Shown here in pieces: positions 45,825 through 57,627 of a stretch of 64,000 bases of DNA. Position numbers and translations under genes: made by a program. The notes beneath the pieces were generated by a model. The model ran no database searches. It was given only the letters and a program-made list of their open reading frames with translations, and was not told the DNA's origin. The number at the start of each line of letters is the position of its first letter. Position 1 is the stretch's first letter. Origin of the DNA: Tethya wilhelma (Eukaryota > Porifera > Demospongiae > Tethyida > Tethyidae); contig CAXIPT010000006.1 of assembly GCA_964030475.1 (NCBI GenBank), positions 625,921-689,920 on the forward strand. The letters run 5' to 3'.

Positions 45825-47396
45825 TTACACCACTTGCAATGGAGAGATTACTTCAGGGCAATACTTGTTCTCTGGCCATGGATCCACATCATAGACAAGC
45901 AAATTAGAGCCTGAATCACCTGCATACACAACAAGTTGTCATCAACCACACATTAGTGAATGCAAGAAGGGAGAAAAAAAAGAAGTTAAAAGCTGCATAG
46001 TAAAAAACTAAACTCAGTGAACAGTGATTATCACTATACCAAATACGTAGTAACGTATATGTGGTATTGCCATGGTGATATGCCAGATCGAGATGTAACT
46101 ACTTATTAGTAGTGGTGAAAGCCAATCAAACAATTGCAAACCAACAAAAACAGGATGCATGGGTGTTTTGCTTCAAAACTGTGCATGTACTGTAACTTAG
46201 CCTCGTTCCCAGGCTCTCTCCCAGTGAATATTAAATTTTATGCCCTTAAGGCCTTCCTATCTTTCAGCATCAGGGAGAGAGCCTGGGAATGAGGCTAGTG
46301 TAACTACTAGTACAATTGAAGGGCCGAGAACCAGAGTGGCCTATCCAACAATTAAATGTGGGAAATTACCTGAAAAGCTCAAAAAATCAATAAAAATGAT
46401 GTACCCCCCTCTACCAAATTGGTCAAAATTTAAAATTACTGAAAAATCTCCAGCTCTGAAACAGCACTTTAAAAGTATTTTTGAGTTTGGGGGGTACAAC
46501 TCAGGGGGTTGTAGGTTAGGCCACTCTGGTTCTCAGGCCTTCAATTGAACTGTACAGTAATTTTCCTCACATGAGCATCCCTCGTCAAAGTACCACCGTG
46601 CAAAGGCCTCCTCAGTGGAGTAGGTGAACCCAGTCTCTGTGTCGATCTTGTAGGTCTTCCAGGTTTTATCTGTCCTTGTTTGACAGTGGACCACACAGGA
46701 GTTGATGAATGCACCAGATTGCTTTGACTCAAACACCGGGCCAATTTTAGAAATGAATTCCTGTATAGCATTGATTAAGAAAAACGAAAGTCTATTAGAT
46801 AGCTATTTATGTTTGAGTATGACTGTTATTACAGGAAATTGGGAATTCAAAGTGAATCATGATCAGATTCTTCGAATTTTGAATGGCACACATGCATGCA
46901 TGTGCACACACACACACACACAGTGACACACACACACACACTCACACACACACACACACACTCACATCTCTACTCTCATAAAACTTGACCATCTTCTCCT
47001 CAGAGCAATCAGGAGGCAAACAAAACAGTCCTTTGATCATCGATATTTGGTAGGAGTCGTAAAAAGGATTGAGAACAAACACAGGTGTCTCGATGTATTC
47101 ATAAAAGTACTGCAGGAATAGAAAAACACTCAATGTGTCATATAGATACTTTGAGACAGTGTGCATATTATCTATTATAGCTTCATTCCATTGCTCAGGC
47201 ATGCTCTGACATACATGTGTGCTGTTATCCATGGCTTTGCAGCTATATCATACGTACGGTAGTACGTATAGTAGGAATGGGCCGACTGTCCCATAGACAC
47301 AATACAAAATGTTGGCCACCATAAAAATCTAGTCAAACAATATTAAACCTTCAAAGTTGCTCAGAAGCTCTCACTGACAGATNCACACACACACAC

Positions 47397-47432
<36 letters not shown>

Positions 47433-50400
47433 CTAAACTTACTTGACTTTGCCTTGTTTGTTGGGATCAATCATATTTTGCTTTATAGCAGTACTGACTC
47501 CTTTCACCATTGTATTGTTGTCATGAGCACCTCCAGGTGGGGGGTTATTCACATAGATCTCAACCAGTATACTCGGCATGAAATCTGCAATAAGTAAGTA
47601 GCTTTTATTACTTTAATGTGACACAAACACAGAGGTTTTTTGACTTGTAAAGGGTGCTTAGACACTAACAGAATCTAGGTGAAATTTGATATTAATTTTA
47701 ATTGTGCTTGACATTATTTTAAAATCAGTTGATAAAATTATAGTCAAGTTTTTAGCAGAAAACGAAAGATCAAGTGAATGTGAATAGAAGCTTCAGCTTA
47801 ATCTGTATATGATACTGATAGATATGATCAAAGTGTTTCAGTCTAATTATTAGTATGCTTAATGTTTACATAATATTCTTTTGACAAACATTATAGTTAT
47901 TGGAAAAACTGTTTCTGTCTTATTTTCACTATAATTAAGCCTTGTACACTCATCCCATACTCGGCCTACACAACACACTTATAGCTTAGTAAACCAGGCC
48001 TTCTCCACTAGCATTGAGGTCCTAGTTTACGAGGCTCACACACGCGCACACACACACACATGCACACATGCACACACACGCGCGCACACACATACACACA
48101 CACACACACACACTACCCTTGTTCCCAGGCTAGCCTAGGTAAACAAGTAGCCAGGGGACGAGGCTACACAAATACATTGAACTATTTTAAACCACCTCCA
48201 TTGATGGTGACTGTCTTGCAGTAGTACTGCTCGGCTCCCATTAGATTCACTGACGATGGCTGACTACTGTCAGTTTGATCAGAGGGTGCTTGTGTCTCTG
48301 AAAGTCTTGCACCAAGGGTGGTCTCATAGTCTTGACAAATATCAGCCTATAGAGCATTGTATGTGGTTTTATATATAGTATGTGATGAATATGATCGATG
48401 CATGCTGAGTCAAGCACAGATAGTACTAGATAAGTAATACTCACTATCGATATCGTAAAACAAAAGGCTTAATAGTAAAATTATTTATTCATGGTGACTC
48501 TTGGTCATTGAGTACACTGTTAGGCCAATGCTCTTTCAGCTGAATTGTATATGTACCAGTAGAGTATTATGATAGTACCATGTTCAGATAAAAGGTTGAT
48601 GTTACTATAGTCTTAATTTTCAAGCTCACAATACATAGCTTTACAATTATGTCATGTATTGAAGCACTAGCTCAGCTGAGCTACCTTGACCTCACACTCT
48701 TACCCTGTGAATAGCTTTCAGGACTTTGTCGAGGTCATCAGGCTGTATGGGTTTCCCTAGCACGTCTTCTCCAGGGTACTGTACTCTCACAAACATCTCC
48801 TTCTTGCCACTGCTTGTATTCGTCATGGTTGGAACTTTAATTTCTCACTGGACAACCAGGACCACCACGCACCATGACATGCTCCACTCAATGCAGAAAG
48901 GATGCTGTGGTGCAAATAGCCCCACCCACATGCGCACGTAATTTGGTGAATAGCGGGTTAATAATTTTGTCGCGCGCAGAGAACCAAGATTGGAACCAGA
49001 ACTCTGGATTGGAACTGCATGGGGTTTGAGCAAAATTACCACAACTATTCATCATGTACTGTGAATAACAGTACAATATTAATATTCAGATAAATGTTTT
49101 ATTGGATACTATACTGCAAGCTCAATTCTATTAAATTTACTATAAAAGACTACACTGTTCATTTGCCTATAGCTAGCTAAACTGTTCATTACTGATTCAG
49201 TGCCACTCTTTGCATGGAGGTAACTGTTTACACCACTTGCAATGGAGAGATCACTTCAGGGCAGTACTTGTTCTCTGGCCATGGATCCACATCATAGACA
49301 AGCAAATTAGAGCCTGCATCACCTGCACACACATAACAAGTTGCCATCAACAGCAAATCCAAAAAACGTACTAAATGGTTACCCAATAAAAACTAAAATT
49401 AATAATAAATATCACTACCAAGTAAGTAGTAACATATATGCATGTGGCCTTGCCATGGTGATATATCACAGATATTAATTTACTACTTTGTAGTCGGATG
49501 AAAATGAGTCAAACAAACAAAACAACAAAAACGGGATGGGTGCTTGCTTCNCCAACTGCATGCAAGGCCTAAAACTCACAAAAACTTTCCTCAGCACTCG
49601 TAGAGAGCGCTAGTGGGAAGCCACCATAGTGCCATTTTTGTTCTAACGTACTTCCTTACGTACTTCCTAACTGACTTACTTGAAAAGCATTTCCAGAGAC
49701 CCAGAATGTGTTGAGCCAACTTTGACAGCACAAAGTAAGTTCTTTTCATGGGTACTACATTCCTTGACACTCACTTTCATCATAAATAGGCCTAAACAAA
49801 AACTAGAAAGCTTTAAAACTTAGTGTATAAATTCATGTACTACAATACAGCCATCTTTGTAGGTAGAGTTCAAAGCTCATCTATCCACGTGGCATTACTA
49901 TGCGCATGCGCATTAGCCTCTTCCAGCATAATGTAGTGCATGTATAGCTGCTTTTTGTAAGGACTAACCAGTCTCTAATAGTCTCCACACTGTAGTGTTG
50001 AAAAAAGTGAATGAACAAGTAGTAAAAATTTCAAAAAAATAAGCAGTGTAGGAATGGGCAGTGCATTAAAAAGTATTGGAACAAGGCAGGGTCTCAATTT
50101 CGGCACATGACTACTTCATTTTTATGCCCAACTCTTGGCCAGCAGTCTAGTTTAAGTTATATACCTGTCTGTTATAGTTTACTCTATTGCTTTAGTAGCC
50201 AAGTGATTAGCTACAGTACTGAGAAATTTGAACCAATACAATGAATATAAGCTACGGACTATTGTACAGATCATCGCAACACAACACTGAAAATCCATAT
50301 GAAGGATCAAGAATAAAAATGAAGTAGTCATGTGCCGAAATTGAGACCCTGCCTTGTTCCAATACTTTTTAATGCACTGCCCATTCCTACACTGCTTATT

Positions 50401-52063
50401 TTTTTTGAAATTTTTACTACTTGTACTTAGACTGACTCACCCTGGGGATAACACATTTCCATTTTCTCCACCATTCTTTTCTTTTACAAGTTGGATTCAG
50501 AGAGTCCGTAGCATGATGCAACTGAGCACCTAATTTTGAAAGAATGTAATAGGAAAAAGTTAAACAAATGAGACGTATATACACAGCAACTTGTCAATGA
50601 AATCGAGTGTCATTTTTTTCACTTTTACTACATGTAACAATCATGTATTGTGGATATCACACAATATACCTAAGTACAGCAGATCTTTAAAAGATGGTAA
50701 GTCAATTGGTGAAAATGCCAAAGGGTCCCAAGGAACATCAAGAAAATACCTAAAAAGATTTAAATTCGCACCATAAATTGTATTGCTAGCTATAATAACT
50801 ACTGATAGAACGAGGCACCCATGCCTGCATTAGTCATTGTATGCTTACCCTCCATCTGCCAAGGCCTTATATTTGTAGCCAGGTGTTAGGTTCTCTTGGA
50901 GGTAGCCTTTGACATAGTCAGCATTGATGTACACACCAAGACCACCAGCTGCAAGTTAGTATGAGCAACCATGCATGCATGCATATTATAATATTTTAAA
51001 ACATTATACTAGGACAATGGCTAGTGAAGATTCAAATGTGTATAGACTTACAGGAACATCCAGTTAGGATAACGTCTGTAGCTTTCATCATTCCAAGTTT
51101 GTGTGTCAGGCGTTCAAGAATCGCAGTCAAGATTCGCCGTCCTCTATAAAAAGTTTTAACGTCATGTAACAGAAAAGGTTAAACAAAGTATTTAACAATT
51201 AGGAGTTTTAGAATATACAGTATAACTCATGATAATACCTTAAATACAGTTTTGCTCCCTTAGATTTGATCTCGACAGGCTCTTCTCTACAGTGAATCAC
51301 AGCAAAAAATATGTATACCAATGAAAGTATAAAACTCTCAATGAATGACTCAGAGGATACTAGCTCTGACTAACCTGTTTCCAGAAAAGGAGAATCCATC
51401 GCAGTACACCATCTCTACGTGATTCCAGTTGTAAAAGAAAGTATTCTTCGCTGGTTCGTCAGAAAATATGCCCTGCAATCGAATAGAAGGAGGCAAATCA
51501 CGGGTGGTCCCAGTCGTCGCATTGTGCTCCATCCAGGTAGTCAAGGAGCGTTCGTAACAGCCCATCCATTTCATGTCATCTCCCAAGAGACTGAACTGGT
51601 CAAAGAAGCACCACGCTCCTCCAATCATGTTGACGATCCATTTGTTTTCACCGGTTCCTGTTCCCTTTCGATAGTAGAAGGCAGGTGGAGTTCCATCGAG
51701 GCACACAGCACCACTCTAAGTGATTGAGAAAGTTATAAACAATTTGAATTAGTACATCAGGATTTTATTCAATGTGAAACTTTAAGGTACAGTGTAGGTA
51801 TACACAATAATTCATACATGTATGATGCAGGCATTCATGCCATAAGTTGAAATTTGAAGAGAATAATAGCAATTTAAGGCTTGTTGGATATATTTTCACA
51901 AGACTCAACATTTTTTTTGCTGCAGTCACTAAATTTCACAAACCATGCATACCTCTTTAACATCTTCAGGAGTGAACTGAACAAGCATCATGTCTTTTGC
52001 AAGGCAGACACCTACAAATGCAAGCAGAAAAGAAAATGCCAGTTCCTTTCTGAAGCTATTCAT
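45825..52063 (-). CDS. Pectinacetylesterase / Notum-like carboxylesterase (split by an inserted block)
   Basis: Ten exons join in perfect phase: 52063-51953, 51715-51375, 51286-51239, 51143-51052, 50948-50849, 50749-50670, 50529-50441, then beyond the N-bounded block 47109-46966, 46760-46556 and 45919-45825. The total is 1305 nt, 434 aa. N-terminal signal peptide (FRKELAFSFLLAFVGVCLA). Family marks: VCLDGTPPAFYYRKG, GGAWCF, FYNWNHVEMVYCDGFSFSG, nucleophile Ser in GCSSGGLG, and SCVVHCQ with the probable catalytic His near the C-terminus. Alpha/beta hydrolase that removes acyl groups; plant members deacetylate pectin and animal Notum depalmitoleoylates Wnt. Which substrate applies cannot be read here. 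The last exon is also present as a second copy (49322-49228). Intron sequence between 50440 and 47110 holds the joints at 49551 and 47383. Confidence 0.88.
46198..46297. repeat. Foldback element, TAGCCTCGTTCCCAGG family
   Basis: Arms TAGCCTCGTTCCCAGGCTCT and AGAGCCTGGGAATGAGGCTA, extended by CTCCC / GGGAG. It is in the last intron of the PAE-like gene and is the clearest copy of the family. Confidence 0.9.
46313..46547. repeat. Foldback element next to a splice donor
   Basis: Arms CAATTGAAGGGCCGAGAACC and GGTTCTCAGGCCTTCAATTG, continued inward by AGAGTGGCCTA / TAGGCCACTCT, with an inner GTACCCCCC / GGGGGGTAC pair. 235 bp. Its right end is 9 bp from the exon end at 46556. Confidence 0.9.
46907..46962. 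repeat. (CA)n microsatellite
   Basis: Interrupted CA/CTCA run that ends next to the splice donor of exon 47109-46966. Confidence 0.85.
47443..48826 (-). CDS. Member A, second copy (probable allele)
   Basis: Exons 48826-48704, 48346-48196 and 47584-47443 have exactly the same lengths (123, 151 and 142 nt) and phases as member A. Exon 1 ends AIHR where the other copy has AIHG. Few other coding changes are seen. It is in the N-bounded block, so it should probably not be counted as an extra gene. Confidence 0.65.
48045..48170. repeat. CA/CG-rich microsatellite and TAGCC-family foldback
   Basis: Counterpart of 44648-44752, with a longer and more mixed repeat. Confidence 0.6.
49228..49322 (-). 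CDS. Second copy of the last PAE-like exon
   Basis: Same 95-nt exon as 45919-45825 with the same stop (DVDPWPENKYCPEVISPLQ). It lies at the edge of the N-bounded block without its upstream exons. Confidence 0.7.
50015..50424. repeat. Large foldback element with arms of about 110 bp
   Basis: ACAAGTAGTAAAAATTTCAA... to ...TGAAATTTTTACTACTTGT: the left 110 bases (through GGCACATGACTACTTCATTT) are matched in reverse complement at 50315-50424. It is in an intron of the PAE-like gene. Confidence 0.9.
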
Positions 52064-52901
52064 CTTGAGCAACCTTCTTAATTGGGTTTGTGAGTGGCAA
52101 ACTTGCAGCCAGTTATAGGCAAGAAATTGTCAATACTAAAACTGCATGAGCAAATGTGCTAGTTGAACACATTTTTATAGTCTCCAGGTTGACTCGATCC
52201 AACTAGCCCATAATTTTCCACTCTGATCTTACACTGTTGTTAATGGACCTGCACAATGAGTGTTACAAAACCACTCAATGAGGATAATAAATATATTGCT
52301 ATTTTACTGAGTAACATTGCATGTAGGGAAGTGACTCTTGGATGCAGCGTTGGTTCATAATGAGTACATGTCACTAATGCAACAACCAACAATGGCTAGA
52401 TTGCTTTCGTGGATGCAAAACACAACCACAAAATGCATGGACAAGGAACTAAGGGAAGTTGCACGAGGCTTCCAAAATTTGTCACTCACTAATAAGTTTT
52501 TGTACTAAAGTCATTGTTAACATTTCTTACATTAAGAGCAAACATCTGCATAAAGGTATGCATCTATTACGTACTTATATAGTATACTTACAGATATGCT
52601 TGAAGCTGACAAGCCCACGTATCTGAATGTGAGTTATGAAGGATTCGAGAAAAATTGTTATTTTTTTTTACATATTATGATAATACAATAGTATAATTAC
52701 ACAGAGCATTAATGATATAATTTTAAGCTTACAAAATTAATTTACATGATCATTGATGTTGTGAGGGCATGATTGTGGGTTTGATGATAAAATTTTAATA
52801 AATTATGGTAAATTGTGGTTCAAAAGCAAAACAATAACTATAATGGTATCAAATTTTAGATCACAATAATTAATAATGATGCATACATGCACACAGTGGA
52901 G
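52064..52901. other. Intergenic between PAE-like and Ig receptor genes
   Basis: Upstream region of the PAE-like gene and 3' flank of the Ig receptor gene. AT-rich; nothing further recognised. Confidence 0.4.
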
Positions 52902-54427
52902 TTAATTCACAGGATGAGGACATTGAACATTTTGTGCTTCACTAATTATCCGATTGACAATATCCTTATCGTTCGGGACCTTTTGGTATGTTTGTATGTG
53001 TTCGTATATAGGTCCACGCAGTTTTGGAGCTTGTTCTGCTTCACCAACACCCACCCTAGTCTGCAGTGAAGGTTGTCCATCTTGTTGGAACCTGTTGAGC
53101 TGATCATAAATACTCTCATCATAGCGACCAAACGCTGACTGTCCATGCGTGAGTGATGGCAGCACAAATGAGGTCTGTTCAGGAATTCTTCCATATTCTC
53201 CACTCTTGTTGGTTCGAGAAACAAATGTAGTAGGTGAGGTGGGAGTGCCAGCTAGCTGTTTCAGAAAAACTGTATCGCTTTGAGTTGATGTTTTGCGTTC
53301 GTGCATTGGTAAAGAAGGTAGCATTCGACTTTGGATATTTTCAGCTGAAATTCTTCCTGTTACTGAGGTCTGACTTGTAAAGATTTCTCCTCCTCTAGCA
53401 GCTGGCTCGTTAGCATGATCGCTATGGCAACAGGGCTGGGAAATTAAAGAAGTCGTTCGTTTGACGTGCAATGGTACATCTGAAGACTCCATACTAGCCA
53501 CACTCTGATGGTGCCTAGTTATAGGTTCAGCGTATTCGTGATTAAGTACATTATCATTCGAATTTCGTTGTGTGATACTATTTGAGCCTGAAGAACTTCT
53601 ATTTGGTTGAATGGATACTGTAACAGTACTGGCATCTGGATGCTCACTATGACTAGTAGTTAGACTCCACGAAATTTCAGACTGTACATGTGGCTCCTGC
53701 ACATTACTGTTATCCAGCACAACTCTAGGCCCTGTTCTAGCATAGCTATATTCAACTACATGTACATTCTTGGGCTCTCTCAATTCGTGATCATTTAAAT
53801 CTTCTCCTGGGACATTTTCTAAGTTAGCCAAAGGGTTTTGAATATTTTGAGCATTTTTGTTTTGAACATTTTGTCTGTGTCTAGCAAAATAACAGGCCAC
53901 AAACAATAAAAGTAAGCCGAGTATGACTACCATGATGATAACAAGTACTAGTACGCTGACTATACAAACTGCGATCAGGACAGTTAGATTTCGTTCTGCA
54001 GCTGATGATAGACCGGCTGTCACGGGAATGAAACACACTTCTTCTTCAAAAGACTCTATCTCGACCTGACACATGTTTTCAACTAGCAACACTTCCTCAC
54101 CAACTGAAATACTAACATTACTTGCTATCCAGGTTTCAATTTCCTCTATTAGAGTAGAAGCTAGTGTTATGGTACTGCTGTAAAGGTACGCTCGATAAGT
54201 TACTGCTTGAGGGGTGAGAAAATAACAAAAGAATTGTTCATTTGCGATCTGATCCTGAATGATATTGCAGCGGCTTCCACATTGATCCTGAATGGTGTCT
54301 ACTATGAAGGTCGATATGTTGAAGATTCTTGAACGTGTCTTGAATTCCTTTATATGTATGTGTGTGCGTATATATGTCAAACAATAATACAGTGGTACTA
54401 TACTTCCAACCCATATTACACACACAG

Positions 54428-54458
<31 letters not shown>

Positions 54459-56966
54459 ACATGCATGTATAATGTATGGGGTATACGACTAATCTAGTAC
54501 AATAAGGTCTTCTATCAACAATGGGTAACAACCAAGGTATGCAAATACTCTAATCAACTTACAGTCCATTGATCACAATCAAAGCTGATACCAACTAGCA
54601 TCACCTGAAACAGTACACCTGCATGCACAGGAATAAGGGAACTGAAAGTGAATTAAATTTAATTTCATTGTTGGATGTCAAAGCACAACACCATAACCAT
54701 GCAGTCTCAAAGGGTCCCAGTGAACAAAACTACTACTATCTACAAGAGGTGAGAATGTACTATCACACAAATCTATAACCACAGACTGCCACAGTGCAGT
54801 GGAAGAGCAATTAATTAATTCTAAAATCCAAAACATTGTATCAACTTCCTGTACCTGTTATTCAAGCAAAAACCTAAATCTACAGTATAAAAGTGCATAG
54901 CTCTAGCTACTCTAAATACTCCATTCGCCTTAATTTTCTTTGGGCTTTTGTATATTATAATAAATTATTTTAAAGTCAATGAAAGCCAAACAAGTACAAA
55001 ATCAGGTACACCAGCTAGTGAATCAACCACTCACCCTGTATGTCAATGTTAATAATATTATCTGCAGAGGCCTCTCCAACACTATTGTTAGCTAAGCAGG
55101 TATAATTGCCGATTCTGTTAGCTCGGATGCTGACAAGCTCAAGAACTGATTGACTTTCACCAACGAGATCTATGTTAACCCCTTTTCCTTCATCTTCTTG
55201 TAGCAATGCTCCATTGTGAAGCCATTGTACGGAAGGTGAGGGAAGACCATTGACTTCGCACACAAGTTGCACGTTGTCTTTGATCAGTAGATCAGTGGAT
55301 GATGGAGGATTGGAAGTAGCCGATAATGATACAGATACTTCTGGTGGAACTGCATTGTACATGTAGTGGATTATATTATTGACACAGTTAATAAGCATAA
55401 TACATAGTTAACAATAAGTTAATTGGACAAGGTGATTAATAGTCAACTTTTGTCATAATCAGCTGCATAATGCATGCTTGTTGCAGGCTAAGAAAAGATT
55501 TGGTTTCTATTAAGTAGCATGCAGATCTGGCTTTAAAATCTCTGTAATGCATGCACTGATGAAAGTTAACGTTTAACTTACAGTGGACAATGAGCTCGAC
55601 AGTAGAATTCTTTGTTTCATTCATCAGATTGGTAAGAAGACAATGATACAACCCACTATCGATCCTATTAGCATTCTCTATCACCAGTACAGCCTGGCTG
55701 GCCACAACCTCTCCTGAAGAGTCTTGCCAGACTTGAGAGACCCTTAGGGATGAGGGATTATCATTGTTACAAGTCAGTCTGATGTCAGAACCTTCAGTGA
55801 TGGTTGTTTCTCCAATCACAGTTGGAGGAATGAATTCTATATAGTGTAGCAATCACATAATGCAATAGCATACAATAGGCATCAATAATAATAATAATTA
55901 ATCAGGCACATGCAGCCTATAAGTTAATTGATAATCGTGCACAATACGAATACAGCTCAATCATTGTACATTGTAGCCTGTATAAGACTATAAGAGCAAT
56001 AATTACAATAACACTAAATTTATTATGTATAGCTGCAAAGAGGCACACACACACACACACACACACTACACATGTATAGAGTACTTCTACCTACCTGACG
56101 ATACTAGGAAGACGTTGAGTGTGGTTCCAAACGCTCTACAAGTAGTTTGAACTTTGTTTGAATTTCCCGGCAACACAAGAGTTGCTGGATCGAAAAGAAC
56201 AAGAACACCATTGGTCACTTCTCCATGAGAGGAAATTTGATGTGGATCTATAAACCAAGAGGCAGAGGTTGAGGTCATGCTGTTAACGACACACTCGAGA
56301 CATGTTCGAACACCAGGATGAACGACCAGTTGTGCGAATTCTACGATTCTTATTGTATCTTCACACTCTTGAGCAAAACCTGTACGACATTCATTGTACG
56401 TATAGAGAGAAAACACAGTTTGCAGCATGCATTGAGGCAAGTAATGGATTAAAGAAATTGTCACAAAAGTGGCTTATGAATGGCNTATAATAGTAACCTG
56501 ATGACACCAGAAAGACTATGATTTGAGATCCAAATGCAAAACAGCTCGCTTGTACTTTGTTGGAATTTCCTGGCAACACGAGAGTGGAGGGATCAAATAG
56601 AACAAGAACACCATTGGTCACTTCTCCATGCGAGGCAATTTCATGAGATTCAACAACCCAAGAGGATGAAGGCGAGGTCATGCTGTTGACTACACAGACT
56701 AGACATGTTCGAACACCAGGATGCACAATCACTTGTGCAAAGTTTTCAATTTCGATCGTTTCCTCGCACTCTTGAGCAAAGCCTGAATGTTAGAGATGCA
56801 CACAATACAAAATCAATGAATAATTATTGCATAGAAGACAGTAGAGAAAAAAAGTTATATTCATCAAGCTATTTCTACTATCAGACCAACCTTGTTTCAT
56901 TGAAATTGCTATAACAATAAAGAAGTTCAGCACAAAAACTGCTTTCAATCTTCGTACATTATTCAT
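52902..56966 (-). CDS. Ig-domain single-pass membrane receptor with SEA-like juxtamembrane module
   Basis: Seven exons in consistent phase: 56966-56891 (signal peptide, AVFVLNFFIVIAIS), 56782-56498, 56379-56095, 55836-55582, 55349-55035, 54618-54563 and 54347-52902, about 905 aa. Two related Ig-like domains (GFAQECE...VHPGVRTC... in each), then two I-set-type Ig domains (RLTCNNDN ... LYHCLLTN; VQLVCEV ... NYTCLANN). A SEA-like segment (ITLASTLIEEIETWIASNVS) and a span (VLVIIMVVILGLLLLFVACY) follow. The cytosolic tail of about 330 residues is rich in Tyr motifs: NHEYAEP, GEYGRIP, ESIYDQL (fits the ITIM pattern) and GPIYEHI. The N at 56485 is inside an intron and does not break the gene. Cell-surface recognition or adhesion with phosphotyrosine signalling is inferred. 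Confidence 0.85.
54421..54453. repeat. (CA)n microsatellite
   Basis: Short CA run in the intron just upstream of the last exon of the Ig receptor gene. Confidence 0.85.
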
Positions 56967-57627
56967 GGCAGTAGCTCTGAATATGATTTTGTCTTAGCTA
57001 TAGCATGTGAGAGATTCAAAGGCGACTGCAAAGCGACACTCACGCAAATCATCAGTGCATTGCAATAGTTAATAGTCATAGTACGTCAACTTTACCACAA
57101 AGATTACCTAATGGAATTCGATCACTGAGCAGGCTTGCAACGCAACGAGCCCCGCCCACGTGATTGGCATAGCTGAATACCACGACATTCATCGAACTTA
57201 TAAATATCTTACTACTTTCAAGCTCTGTACTTATATAGTAGTAACAGATGACGACTCCTACGCACTCAGCAAAGGTGCAATAAGGTCACCTCGTGAATAG
57301 ACCGCGTTGTAGACAGAACGGTGAATGCATCTAGCTCAGTCTGACCTTTACAAACCGCAAGTCACACGGTGATTTTACCCACAAATCGATTGTTGATTCA
57401 CACAATTATAATCACATGATATAAACTCTGCACACTTACTATAACATGATGCAAGCTGGTAGCTGGGGTCAAGAATTCAAGTATTGCATGCATGCAGCTG
57501 GCCAGCTAATAAAAACCACAAACTCAGCCTAGAAAATTTATACTGAAATTTTAGCAATAATTATTATAATACTGCAAGTGCAATAGACTTCCAGTGAAAC
57601 TTTACAGCAAATCAAAGTGTGGTAAAA
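56967..57627. other. Divergent promoter region
   Basis: Lies between the divergently transcribed Ig receptor and desaturase genes. No specific element that I can support; no TATA box clearly placed. Confidence 0.4.

Larger units (their letters stand above)
47384..49550. other. N-bounded inserted copy of 43920-46190 (probable alternative haplotype)
   Basis: The whole block parallels 43920-46190: CA run, member A gene, its promoter, and the last exon of the PAE-like gene, in the same order and orientation with small differences and indels (for example the 46-kb copy lacks some of the 48-kb CA tract). It begins and ends exactly at N bases and splits an otherwise complete gene. Best explained as an allelic contig placed in line; a true tandem duplication is less likely. 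Confidence 0.8.

Noticed and set aside
47443..49322. Genuine tandem duplication of member A and the esterase tail
   Set aside because: The block is bounded by N on both sides and interrupts a gene whose exons otherwise join perfectly. An in-line allele is the simpler explanation, although read depth would be decisive.
57619..57627. Upstream GTG start for the desaturase
   Set aside because: GTG is not a normal animal start codon. ATG at 57628 has a good context and gives the expected length.
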